Below, piece after piece: positions 1 to 6,153 of a stretch of DNA of 8,667 bases. The position numbers and the translations under genes are program-made. The stretch comes from Candidatus Helarchaeota archaeon (GTDB lineage: Archaea; Asgardarchaeota; Lokiarchaeia; Helarchaeales; HEL-GB-A), in contig JABXJT010000132.1 in NCBI GenBank assembly GCA_013375455.1, positions 1 to 8,667 of the forward strand, written 5' to 3'. The notes below the pieces were generated by a model. The model had not been told where the DNA came from, searched no databases, and saw nothing but the letters and a program-made list of their open reading frames with translations. The first letter of the stretch is position 1, and each line of letters opens with the position of its first letter.

Positions 1-1
1 T

Positions 2-220
2 AAAGGAAGGATGACAGGTCAACCTGTTCCGGTCTATTCTACTGCCCTTATGGACCTTTACCAAGCCGCCCGCTTTGCTGAGAAGAAAGTCCTTGAACGT
101 CATTTTTCCCCAGAGGATTCTCCCTCTAAACCCCAAACATTTTGTCCTGAATGTGGAAAAGCTATGGAGCCCGCCTGGACAACGTGTCCCTTCTGCGGAA
201 CTTCCCTGTATTATAAATGA
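2..220 (+). CDS. C-terminal part of membrane zinc-ribbon family protein (copy 1, 5' end outside window)
   Basis: I do not recognise the family. The reading frame is open from base 2 and the residues before the first ATG (11) already align with the paralogue downstream: Lys-Gly here matches the 'RGKGH' that follows membrane segment 2 of copy 2. The ATG at 11 is therefore an internal Met, and the true start with the membrane segments lies upstream of the window. Visible parts are the conserved helix (YQAARFAEKKVLE) and a C-terminal zinc ribbon with CPEC and CPFC knuckles separated by ten residues, which should bind one Zn ion. The protein ends TSLYYK. The next copy begins 13-19 nt downstream, so the copies are probably co-transcribed. 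A cytosolic side for the ribbon is inferred from the even number of membrane segments in copy 2. Confidence 0.75.
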   Translation, partial: KGRMTGQPVPVYSTALMDLYQAARFAEKKVLERHFSPEDSPSKPQTFCPECGKAMEPAWTTCPFCGTSLYYK

Positions 221-225
221 TATGT

Positions 226-230
226 AGGAG
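226..230 (+). promoter_or_regulatory. Ribosome binding site deciding the start of copy 2
   Basis: AGGAG stands 9 nt before the ATG at 240 and 3 nt before the ATG at 234. Usual Shine-Dalgarno spacing favours 240. Confidence 0.5.
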
Positions 231-239
231 AAAATGCTG

Positions 240-908
240 ATGTCGTTTGGCCTTCCCGATGTGGCTCAAAGAAGCCCCGAATTTCCTGATTCATTAAAAA
301 AGCAAATCGTTCTGAGGAAGATCGCTCCTTACCAAGAAGAATGGTGGAACTATTTCCTGAAGGATATTGAACCTCGGGGGATTACTGCTGTAGAATTGGA
401 TGAATACACTTGTCTTTTGAACTATGGAAAACGAAGACGCATCCATTTAGAAACTAAAATTCAAGGAAATGACCTTTGGCTTTATCCTAGATTACAGAAT
501 CATCCCGTTTTTCTTGCAGCCATCTTCATTAGCTTCGGTGCTTCCGTGGCACTTCTTGTGGGAATTTTTTATTTGATTTTTGGGGCTTATTTTTTAACCT
601 CCCCTCTCTGGTTTATTTTAATTATTTATATCATATGTTTCGCAAGTTTTTTAATCGGTTCCGTTCTACGAGGTAAAGGCCATTTAAATCCTTGGATGGC
701 AATGCCCGATTACACTAAAATCCTCTTAGATGTCTATGAAGCTGCCCGCCATGCTGAAAAGCGCATTTTAGAGCAATACTCTCTCCAGGATCAAGCACCG
801 ACTCAATCCCAGAGTTTCTGTCCCCGATGTGGGAAACCTATAGAGCCCACTTGGACGGCCTGCCCTTTCTGTGGAATTTCTTTAGCTATAGAATTTACTG
901 AAAGGTGA
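240..908 (+). CDS. Two-TM membrane protein with C-terminal zinc ribbon (copy 2, complete)
   Basis: Unrecognised family; this is the only complete copy here. Numbering from the ATG at 234: an N-terminal soluble block (about 20-88) with a KKQIVLRKIAPY stretch, EEWWNYFLKDI and a basic GKRRR patch; two hydrophobic segments (about 92-118 and 124-145) with a short turn; a helix (EAARHAEKRILEQ, about 169-181); a Q/S/T-rich linker; and a zinc ribbon with Cys196, 199, 210 and 213. With two segments, both soluble ends should lie on the same, probably cytosolic, side. Start choice: AGGAG (226-230) is 9 nt from the ATG at 240 but only 3 nt from the ATG at 234, so I prefer 240 (222 aa); 234 would add Met-Leu. 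Copy 3 follows after 10 nt. A sensor or scaffold role is possible, but nothing in the sequence shows one. Confidence 0.8.
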   Translation: MSFGLPDVAQRSPEFPDSLKKQIVLRKIAPYQEEWWNYFLKDIEPRGITAVELDEYTCLLNYGKRRRIHLETKIQGNDLWLYPRLQNHPVFLAAIFISFGASVALLVGIFYLIFGAYFLTSPLWFILIIYIICFASFLIGSVLRGKGHLNPWMAMPDYTKILLDVYEAARHAEKRILEQYSLQDQAPTQSQSFCPRCGKPIEPTWTACPFCGISLAIEFTER

Positions 909-918
909 AATTCTGCTC

Positions 919-1452
919 ATGATTCGGAGAAACCACCAATTCTACTTAAATTTATTAAAAAAGCAAATTGTATTGAGAAAAATCGCTCCCTATGTAGAAG
1001 AATGGTGGAATTATTTCCTCAAAGATATTCAACCCCGAGGACTCACCATTGTACAATTTGATGAATCTATCTGTTTTTTAGATTACGGAAGACGACGGCG
1101 TGTCCGTCTAGAAACTAAAGTTGAAGGAGATGATATTCGGATTTTTCCAAAGTTCCAGAATCATCCCTTCTTTCTTAAAGCAGCTTTTTTTGGTTTTGGT
1201 GTTAATACAGCAATTTTACTGGTATTTTATTTTCTTTTAATTGATAATATCGTAATTTCTACCATTACTAAAACAATTGCTTTTCCCTTATATTTCTGTT
1301 TTTCCGCAATTTTTTTAATAGGTTCCATTTTTAAGGGTAAAGGATATTTTCCTACCCTTTTAGGAATACCAGAATATTCCGGTGTCCTTGTAAATCTCTA
1401 TGAAGCAGCCCGCTATGCTGAAAAACGCATTTTAGAGCAATACTTTCCATGA
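919..1452 (+). CDS. Two-TM membrane protein of the same family, lacking the zinc ribbon (copy 3)
   Basis: Paralogue of copy 2, colinear from the LKKQIVLRKIAPY block onward: EEWWNYFLKDI, a basic GRRRR patch, NHPFFLKAAF leading into membrane segment 1 (about 82-108), membrane segment 2 (about 118-137), then YEAARYAEKRILEQY. The first dozen residues differ from copy 2. It stops at a TGA right after the helix (177 aa), so the four-Cys ribbon is missing, although a degraded ribbon remains readable in the same frame downstream. A GGTGA box (904-908) that overlaps the stop codon of copy 2 lies 10 nt before the ATG, suggesting coupled translation. The rest of the frame is intact, so the truncated product may still be made as a membrane-only variant; equally it may be an early pseudogene. 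Confidence 0.65.
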   Translation: MIRRNHQFYLNLLKKQIVLRKIAPYVEEWWNYFLKDIQPRGLTIVQFDESICFLDYGRRRRVRLETKVEGDDIRIFPKFQNHPFFLKAAFFGFGVNTAILLVFYFLLIDNIVISTITKTIAFPLYFCFSAIFLIGSIFKGKGYFPTLLGIPEYSGVLVNLYEAARYAEKRILEQYFP

Positions 1453-1578
1453 GAACAAGCTTGTCCCCCGTCACAAATTTCCCCTCCTTAATGCCGAAAA
1501 ACCATTGACCCCACTTGGACGACCTGCCCATTTTGCAGCACTTCATTATATTATTTTATAAAATCTGCAAGTTATTGA
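1453..1578 (+). pseudogene. Decayed zinc-ribbon tail of copy 3 behind in-frame stops
   Basis: The frame of copy 3, read on past its TGA (1450-1452), aligns without any gap to the end of copy 2. A second stop (TAA, 1489-1491) sits where copy 2 has the Arg between its first two cysteines. The first Cys position is now Pro; the second Cys survives (TGC at 1492). After that the tail is nearly intact: PTWTTCPFCSTSLYY matches PAWTTCPFCGTSLYYK of copy 1. The remnant ends at TGA 1576-1578. There is no frameshift, so loss came from point changes. Recoding or readthrough is unlikely because two different stops are present and a ligand Cys is gone. Confidence 0.7.
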
Positions 1579-1588
1579 TTAAAATTTT

Positions 1589-2653
1589 TCACGTATTTTC
1601 AAAAAAAGGCTTCATATCTTGCGCGATGATTTCTGGGAATTCAATGATCAGGCTACCATAGGCTAATTGCTGGATGAACCACGCATCTATATTGATGTAA
1701 AAGGCTCGAAAGGGCGGCCTCGATATGATCTCCCATCCCACGCACGTGGAATCGGAATATTTAGACTTCCCAAGGGGCGCCGAATGCAGTAGGAAATTAA
1801 AGCTGGAAATTTTCTTTTTATGATAGTAATGCAAGACGTTCGAGATGCCTGTACCCAAATCGGCAACCTCCTGATCAGAAAGATCGAGAAAATTAGATTT
1901 TTTCAAAACAACCGCCCGCACTTCATTATTGCCCAGAGGTGAAAATGGCGTGTACCAATGAACATTTCCTATTTGGTCGATATATCGTTCCCCTAATTCT
2001 TGCTCCTTTTTTATTAATTCCTCCCAGAAATTCTTCCCGGTGCTCTCTTTGAATCTAAGGCTCGTTTCTTCCACCAATTTGATTTTATACAATTCTTCGT
2101 TCCCGATAAGCACTTGAATGTGTGGATGCACTATCGTTGAACCGGCGGGAATGAGGAAATTAGCCCCGATTACTGGATAGCGCGCGTTGGAGTCAAAATC
2201 ATACACTTTTTTAATGTAGTTAAGAGCTGCTTGGATTGCATTTCCATAGATCTCCGGTGTCATCTCCTTTAAAGAGAGATAATGTTGATCTGAAACTGTT
2301 ACAACGGCGCAGTGTTCAAAGAATGGAAATATATTAGGAAAACAGGTAGCCTCTTCTACCTTAAACCGCCCCTCGCTATTTATTTCTTCCAAAAATTTTG
2401 GCGTTACTTGGTCTAATCGTTCAGGACAGAAAAAACAATTGGCTCGCGAACTTTCCACCTTCTCCTTCAAGGCTCTTCTGTCAGGAGTACCATAATAAAA
2501 AGATGCCTTCTTCTTTAACTCGTGTGGGATTAGACTCAGGCGACCAAGCAACGGGTCCAACCGCTGCTCGATTACCTGCTCATCTATTTCAAAATTCATG
2601 TTCGGATTCCTAAAGCGAGCTGTCACCATCCGTTTTTCAAATTGTAATTCCAA
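1589..2653 (-). CDS. GalT-like nucleotidyltransferase/hydrolase of the HIT superfamily
   Basis: 354 aa, resembling galactose-1-phosphate uridylyltransferase. Visible: a C-x2-C knuckle (Cys73, Cys76; CFFCPE) as in the structural zinc site of GalT; a FPNIFPFFEHCAVV segment (about 105-118) like the 'PN.fP...H..VIV' strand of GalT; and the active-site triad region VHPHIQ with His176, His178 and Gln180, where the second His would be the nucleotidylated nucleophile. A C-terminal domain follows with PFSPLGNNEVRAVV and a conserved-looking INIDAWFIQQLAYG. The substrate is unknown; transfer or hydrolysis of a nucleoside monophosphate from a nucleotide sugar or dinucleotide is the family expectation. 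The start is TTG, supported by AGGA (2661-2664) at 7 nt; the next Met (residue 9) lacks such a box. It is the last gene of the minus-strand block, 26 nt after the ABC gene. Confidence 0.8.
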   Translation of the reverse strand: MELQFEKRMVTARFRNPNMNFEIDEQVIEQRLDPLLGRLSLIPHELKKKASFYYGTPDRRALKEKVESSRANCFFCPERLDQVTPKFLEEINSEGRFKVEEATCFPNIFPFFEHCAVVTVSDQHYLSLKEMTPEIYGNAIQAALNYIKKVYDFDSNARYPVIGANFLIPAGSTIVHPHIQVLIGNEELYKIKLVEETSLRFKESTGKNFWEELIKKEQELGERYIDQIGNVHWYTPFSPLGNNEVRAVVLKKSNFLDLSDQEVADLGTGISNVLHYYHKKKISSFNFLLHSAPLGKSKYSDSTCVGWEIISRPPFRAFYINIDAWFIQQLAYGSLIIEFPEIIAQDMKPFFENT

Positions 2654-2660
2654 CTTACAA

Positions 2661-2664
2661 TCCT
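2661..2664 (-). promoter_or_regulatory. Ribosome binding site supporting a TTG start
   Basis: AGGA, within a purine-rich AAGGGAAGGA, lies 7 nt before the TTG at 2653. An earlier TTG inside the leader is followed at once by a stop, and the first ATG in frame (residue 9) has no good box. Confidence 0.5.
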
Positions 2665-2679
2665 TCCCTTAATTTTAAC

Positions 2680-4407
2680 TTAGATTCCTTTAGACTCTTC
2701 TAAAAAAAGGTTACACACTTCTTGCGGGTCCCCAATTTTAATAATTTTCCCCTCCTTCAAGTACATAACGCGATGCGAGAGTTCTTTAATAAAATCAATA
2801 TTATGAGAGGCACAGATAATCGAAGTGTTGAATTGATTATTCACGCCAACGAGAAGGTTTCGGATGCTACGGAGCGTGAGGGGATCAATATCACCGCCGA
2901 CTTCATCAAGAATTAAAACTTTCGGACCAGAGAGCAAGGATAGAGCCAAAGCAATCCGAACTTTCTCTCCACCCGAAATTTCTTGAGATTTTCGCTCTAA
3001 TATTTCCCGACTCAAACCAACTTGCTCAAAAATAGGAGTGACAATTTCAGATATTGCCGACCAAGGAGGAATCGGAAAGAGATCGTGGATCACTTGCCTA
3101 TCTAACCCTAGTTTCTCCAATTTCTCATTCACTTCCGAGTCAGGTAAATCCCCCAGCCTATGTACAAAATCCACAATTCGTTCTTTTATGCCCAACTCCT
3201 TTGCCCGCTTCTTCGCTGCAGCGATTGCTGGCTCCCCTTTAATTCCGAGCACGCCCGCAGCCAAATCTCTCACGATAGCGTTATAGGTCAGGTCCAATTC
3301 TTGTCTTACATAGGCTGTCTGCCTACGAGCTAGTACGGAATCTAGGCCCAAGTGAACGATATTAACCCCTTGCTCGCCATCAAGGAAATAGAGGACCTCC
3401 CCTTCTTTCGGCAAGTCAATCCCTGCGAGGAGCTGGAGAAAAACCGTTTTTCCAACCCCAGATGGACCGATAATCCCTAGTATTTCCCCTTTCTGTACCT
3501 CAAAATTAAGGTTTTCCATCCGAAACGTCAGGCTTAAATCAGGGGTGTAATATTCACGTGTCAAGTTATTAACTTTAATGATTGTTCCTTGGTCTTCTCG
3601 TTCCTTGAACGGGATTAATTCTTCTCGAGTGGCAAGGAATTGATCGATGATTTCTTGGGGATTCCCTATCGCTTTTATTTCTCCCTCATCCAGCCATATC
3701 AACCGATCAATCCCAATATTCAACAATAATTTGGGATAGTGCGAAGCCACGAGCACCGATAGGTTGTGCTGCTGCTGAATTTTTTTAATGAATTTGAGAG
3801 ATTCGACCTTGGTTCTGGGTCCCGACATTGTCAACGGCTCATCTAAAAGCAGTAACTCAAGGTTTGGTGCAATGGCGAGTTGCCGCACGAGCTGTAAGCG
3901 TTGTTTTTCGCCTCCGCTCAACGTGTCTGCCGTATGATCTACTTTCTCCTCGAGATCAACTGCTCGCAAGAGCTCTATAGCTTTCTCCTTCATCTCGGCG
4001 TATTCCGAAAACAGTTCGTCTGGGAGATCGGCCGTTTCATCCCCCGTTTCCAGCGCATTTAAGCGGCGCACCACGTTAATCAAGACGGAATCAGCCCATA
4101 ACGCAAACGAACGCTGTAGGTGAATGGCGGTGACTCGTTTTAATTTCCGAATTATCTCATTGGATGGTTTAGGTGCAACGTGCAAGTCATGAAGATCAAA
4201 TTCACCGGCATCAAAGGGTTCAACGCCCCGTAAGATCCGAATGAGCGTCGTCTTTCCTCCACCGCTTCGCCCAATAACGCCCAGGATCTCGCCCTCATTC
4301 AAGGTGAAGGATACATTATTGAGTGCGGTAATTGGGGTTTTGTTCGAGAGGATGTAGGATTTGGTAAGATTTTTTACGGTGAGGCAGGATGGTGTGCCGT
4401 TACCCAC
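2680..4407 (-). CDS. Double ABC-ATPase related to methyl-CoM reductase component A2 (AtwA-like)
   Basis: 575 aa with two ABC ATPase domains and no membrane segment, so a soluble twin-cassette ATPase. Domain 1: Walker A GRSGGGKT (46-53), Q-loop in HLQRSFALWADS (Gln98), signature LSGGE (163-167), Walker B LLLLDE (185-190), switch His223. Domain 2: Walker A GPSGVGKT (314-321), Gln369, signature ISGGE (477-481), Walker B VLILDE (497-502), His535. The 'LQR.FALW.D..' segment, the two-cassette layout and the end 'GG.IDPLT ... ASHNIDF ... KEGKI.KIG.PQEV' resemble the A2 component, which in methanogens supports ATP-dependent activation of methyl-coenzyme M reductase; homologues also occur without that enzyme. 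The D-loop Asp is absent in domain 1 (MSGP) but kept in domain 2 (IDP), and domain 2 has a longer, charged helical stretch before its signature. The start is GTG, with AGGGGG 7 nt upstream; the gene lies 14 nt after ftsY. Confidence 0.85.
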   Translation of the reverse strand: MGNGTPSCLTVKNLTKSYILSNKTPITALNNVSFTLNEGEILGVIGRSGGGKTTLIRILRGVEPFDAGEFDLHDLHVAPKPSNEIIRKLKRVTAIHLQRSFALWADSVLINVVRRLNALETGDETADLPDELFSEYAEMKEKAIELLRAVDLEEKVDHTADTLSGGEKQRLQLVRQLAIAPNLELLLLDEPLTMSGPRTKVESLKFIKKIQQQHNLSVLVASHYPKLLLNIGIDRLIWLDEGEIKAIGNPQEIIDQFLATREELIPFKEREDQGTIIKVNNLTREYYTPDLSLTFRMENLNFEVQKGEILGIIGPSGVGKTVFLQLLAGIDLPKEGEVLYFLDGEQGVNIVHLGLDSVLARRQTAYVRQELDLTYNAIVRDLAAGVLGIKGEPAIAAAKKRAKELGIKERIVDFVHRLGDLPDSEVNEKLEKLGLDRQVIHDLFPIPPWSAISEIVTPIFEQVGLSREILERKSQEISGGEKVRIALALSLLSGPKVLILDEVGGDIDPLTLRSIRNLLVGVNNQFNTSIICASHNIDFIKELSHRVMYLKEGKIIKIGDPQEVCNLFLEESKGI

Positions 4408-4414
4408 TTTTTAA

Positions 4415-4420
4415 CCCCCT
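4415..4420 (-). promoter_or_regulatory. Ribosome binding site supporting a GTG start of the ABC gene
   Basis: AGGGGG lies between the ftsY stop and the GTG at 4407 with 7 nt spacing, and the first ABC strand begins only eight residues into the protein. Confidence 0.5.
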
Positions 4421-4421
4421 T

Positions 4422-5330
4422 TCAATCTCCTAATAATAGTTTCGCAAATTTTTCGGATTCAAATGGGACTAAATCATCGTACGATTGCCCAGTCCCGAGA
4501 AAGATAATCGGTCGCTGAGTAAGAAACGTAACAGAAAGAGCCGCGCCGCCTCTAATATCAGCATCTGCCATCGTTAAAATATTGGCATCAATTCCGACTT
4601 TTTGTGAAAAGGTTTCCGCTTGCTGCCACGCGGCATTTCCGACCAACAAGGAGCCCACGAAGATTCTAAGGTCGGGCTCGGTCACGCGGACAATTTTCTT
4701 CACTTCTTCTATTAAATTTTTATTAGTTTCCATTCGTCCTGCAGTATCAATCAAAACAGCATTAATCTTCCGCGCCTGAGCATGCTCAATCGCATCGAAT
4801 GCGATGGCTGCTCCATCAGCGCCATACTCCCCCTTTATTATCTTTAGTTTTAATTTTTTTGCATGCTTCTCAATTTGCTGAATTGCACCTGCACGAAATG
4901 TATCAGACGCAGCTAATACGCAACTATATCCTTGCTTTCTCAGATAATGCGCCATTTTCGCGATGGTCGTGGTTTTACCAATCCCATTCACGCCCATAAA
5001 TACAAATATAGCAGGATTCTCCTCCTGCATTTTTTCCTTTAATAAATCAATGACGTTAACTCGAATTTTTGATGTGAGAATGTCCTTGATGACTTTCTTC
5101 AACGCCGCGTGGAGATACTTTTTCGTGCTTTCGAATCTCCCCAACTTTTCTCCTAACAACTCGCTCTCTATCATTTTAGAGATTTCTTCTGCGGCTAGAA
5201 CAGAAACATCATTCTGAATTAAGATATTCTGAAGCACTCCTAAGGGTTTTTTAATGTTTTTTTCATTCAACATTTTGAGGGAGATCTTGTCCTTTAACCC
5301 TCCAAAAGCGTTCTTCAACTTCTCAAACAT
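4422..5330 (-). CDS. ftsY: Signal recognition particle receptor FtsY
   Basis: SRP receptor GTPase, 302 aa. It docks the ribosome-SRP complex at the membrane and hands the nascent chain to the Sec translocon. The N domain helical bundle spans about 1-100, with no acidic extension. The G domain follows: G1 GVNGIGKTTT (113-122), DTFRAGA (143-149), G3 DTAGRM (195-200), then GGAALS (261-266) and FLGTGQSYDDLVPF (277-290). Odd points: the G4 motif, normally TKxD, reads TMAD (253-256), with ATG at 4569-4571 for the usual Lys codon AAA/AAG; and the 'GD.L.GND' motif reads GSLLVGNA (226-233), losing both Asp. The nucleotide-specifying Asp256 is kept. GGATGAG lies 5 nt before the ATG. A 64-nt AT-rich gap with two T5 runs separates it from pfdA, so partial termination or an internal promoter is possible there. 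Confidence 0.93.
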   Translation of the reverse strand: MFEKLKNAFGGLKDKISLKMLNEKNIKKPLGVLQNILIQNDVSVLAAEEISKMIESELLGEKLGRFESTKKYLHAALKKVIKDILTSKIRVNVIDLLKEKMQEENPAIFVFMGVNGIGKTTTIAKMAHYLRKQGYSCVLAASDTFRAGAIQQIEKHAKKLKLKIIKGEYGADGAAIAFDAIEHAQARKINAVLIDTAGRMETNKNLIEEVKKIVRVTEPDLRIFVGSLLVGNAAWQQAETFSQKVGIDANILTMADADIRGGAALSVTFLTQRPIIFLGTGQSYDDLVPFESEKFAKLLLGD

Positions 5331-5394
5331 AAATTCTCATCCAAAACAAGCACTACGTGAAAAAGAATAATTTTTACTTAAAATAAAAACGGTT

Positions 5395-5856
5395 TTAACT
5401 ACCCACCGCAGATGGCTGTGAGCCTTGTTGCATTTGGGTGGCCAACTTTTCTATTTCATTTCTTAATTGTTGAAGTTTTTGTATGATTTGCTGAAGTCCC
5501 TGCCTTAACTGCATTTGTGCTTTAGTTAAATCTTCTACTCGTTGATCAAAAATCTCTTTTGCTTGCTCTATCGGTTTTTCCACGGTGACAGATGCACCAA
5601 TATTCACGATAACATTAGAGGAGTCCATAACCTTCGCTTTAATAAACGCTAGATCGCCTAATGGGAGCAAGATTTCGTCCCCATTCTGCAAATTTTTTAG
5701 GTGCTCAACGGTTTCTCCCGCGATTCGAGTAGCTGCAATAGTTTGGTTTAATAAATCTATTTGCATTTGCACCTGTTCTGCTTGTGCTTCGTATTCTCTT
5801 GAAGCCGCAACGAGTTGCGTTAATCGTTCTCTAGTTGCCGCTGGCATTTGATTCAT
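5395..5856 (-). CDS. pfdA: Prefoldin alpha subunit
   Basis: 153 aa; alpha subunit of the hexameric (alpha2 beta4) prefoldin chaperone, which holds unfolded nascent proteins in the cytosol and passes them to the thermosome. Architecture is typical: N-terminal coiled coil (about 8-57) rich in Gln/Glu/Ala, a central beta-hairpin region (about 61-99; EILLPLGDLAFIKAKV and SSNVIVNIGASVTVEKP) that builds the double barrel, and a second coiled coil (about 100-145) with a short Gln/Ser tail. Its ATG overlaps the LX stop codon (ATGA, 4-nt overlap), and GGAGG (5867-5871) lies 10 nt upstream inside the LX gene, so translation is probably coupled. The LX-pfdA-ftsY order is a known archaeal arrangement. 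Confidence 0.95.
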   Translation of the reverse strand: MNQMPAATRERLTQLVAASREYEAQAEQVQMQIDLLNQTIAATRIAGETVEHLKNLQNGDEILLPLGDLAFIKAKVMDSSNVIVNIGASVTVEKPIEQAKEIFDQRVEDLTKAQMQLRQGLQQIIQKLQQLRNEIEKLATQMQQGSQPSAVGS

Positions 5857-6041
5857 TTTTCAAGTTCCTCCACTTCATTTATTGTAATTCGATATCTTTT
5901 GACGCAATATTGACTGCCTAACGTTGATAATAGACTTTCCTTTACGTCCTCTTCCTTCATGCCCTTCAGTTCTTTGACAAACTCTTGGGTTTTTCGGTTC
6001 TTTTTGAAGCTCCCACGAATGCGAAACGTTTTGACAGACAT
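5853..6041 (-). CDS. rpl18a: Large-subunit ribosomal protein LX (eL20/L18Ae family)
   Basis: 62 aa, the size expected for archaeal LX, equivalent to one domain of eukaryotic eL20 (L18a). It starts MSVKTFRIRGSF and continues with a basic KKNRKTQEFVKELKG stretch, then a beta strand QYCVKRYRITINEVEEL, as in the family. It is a component of the 50S subunit. First gene of the minus-strand block; it overlaps pfdA by 4 nt. A GGCGAT box about 9 nt before the ATG may serve as ribosome binding site. In many archaea aIF6 lies directly upstream in the same operon; here a plus-strand SIS gene intervenes, so LX must have its own promoter in the 112-nt gap at 6042-6153. Confidence 0.93.
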   Translation of the reverse strand: MSVKTFRIRGSFKKNRKTQEFVKELKGMKEEDVKESLLSTLGSQYCVKRYRITINEVEELEK

Positions 6042-6153
6042 AAGTTAAACATCGCCCCTATTAATTTAAACCTATTTCTTCATCTACCTAACTAAGAAAT
6101 GATTTTTATAATGATACAAATATAGATTTTCACAAGGGCGCACTCTACTAATC
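6042..6153. promoter_or_regulatory. Divergent promoter region between LX and the SIS gene
   Basis: This 112-nt AT-rich gap must drive LX leftward and the SIS gene rightward. It holds a TATA-like core at 6103-6112 that reads TTTTTATAAT rightward and ATTATAAAAA leftward; the leftward reading would place an LX transcript start near 6082 with a leader of about 40 nt. A second leftward candidate, TTTAAATTAA (6061-6070), would give a start at or next to the LX ATG, that is, an almost leaderless transcript. The division of labour between these is inference. Confidence 0.45.
6103..6112 (+). promoter_or_regulatory. Candidate TATA box for the SIS gene
   Basis: TTTTTATAAT, preceded by a purine-rich BRE-like AAGAAATGA, stands about 46 nt before the ATG at 6154. 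The usual 25-27 nt distance would place the transcript start near 6134, giving a leader of about 20 nt. Confidence 0.45.

Noticed and set aside
11..220. A complete 69-aa zinc-ribbon protein starting at the ATG at 11
   Set aside because: The frame is open to the window edge and the residues before the ATG align with the paralogue, so it is the tail of a longer gene.
1450..1491. TGA readthrough or recoding to give copy 3 its ribbon
   Set aside because: A second, different stop (TAA) follows in the same frame and the first Zn-ligand Cys is replaced by Pro.
1553..1564. Perfect 12-bp palindrome ATTTTATAAAAT between the convergent genes
   Set aside because: A/T only with no loop, in AT-rich sequence; expected by chance and not a convincing terminator hairpin or operator.
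2398..3286. Plus-strand open frames opposite the GalT-like and ABC genes
   Set aside because: They are shadows of well-supported minus-strand genes, lack family-like sequence and have no ribosome binding sites.
5331..5394. A separate promoter or terminator between pfdA and ftsY
   Set aside because: The gap is AT-rich with two T5 runs, but no TATA element stands out enough to list.
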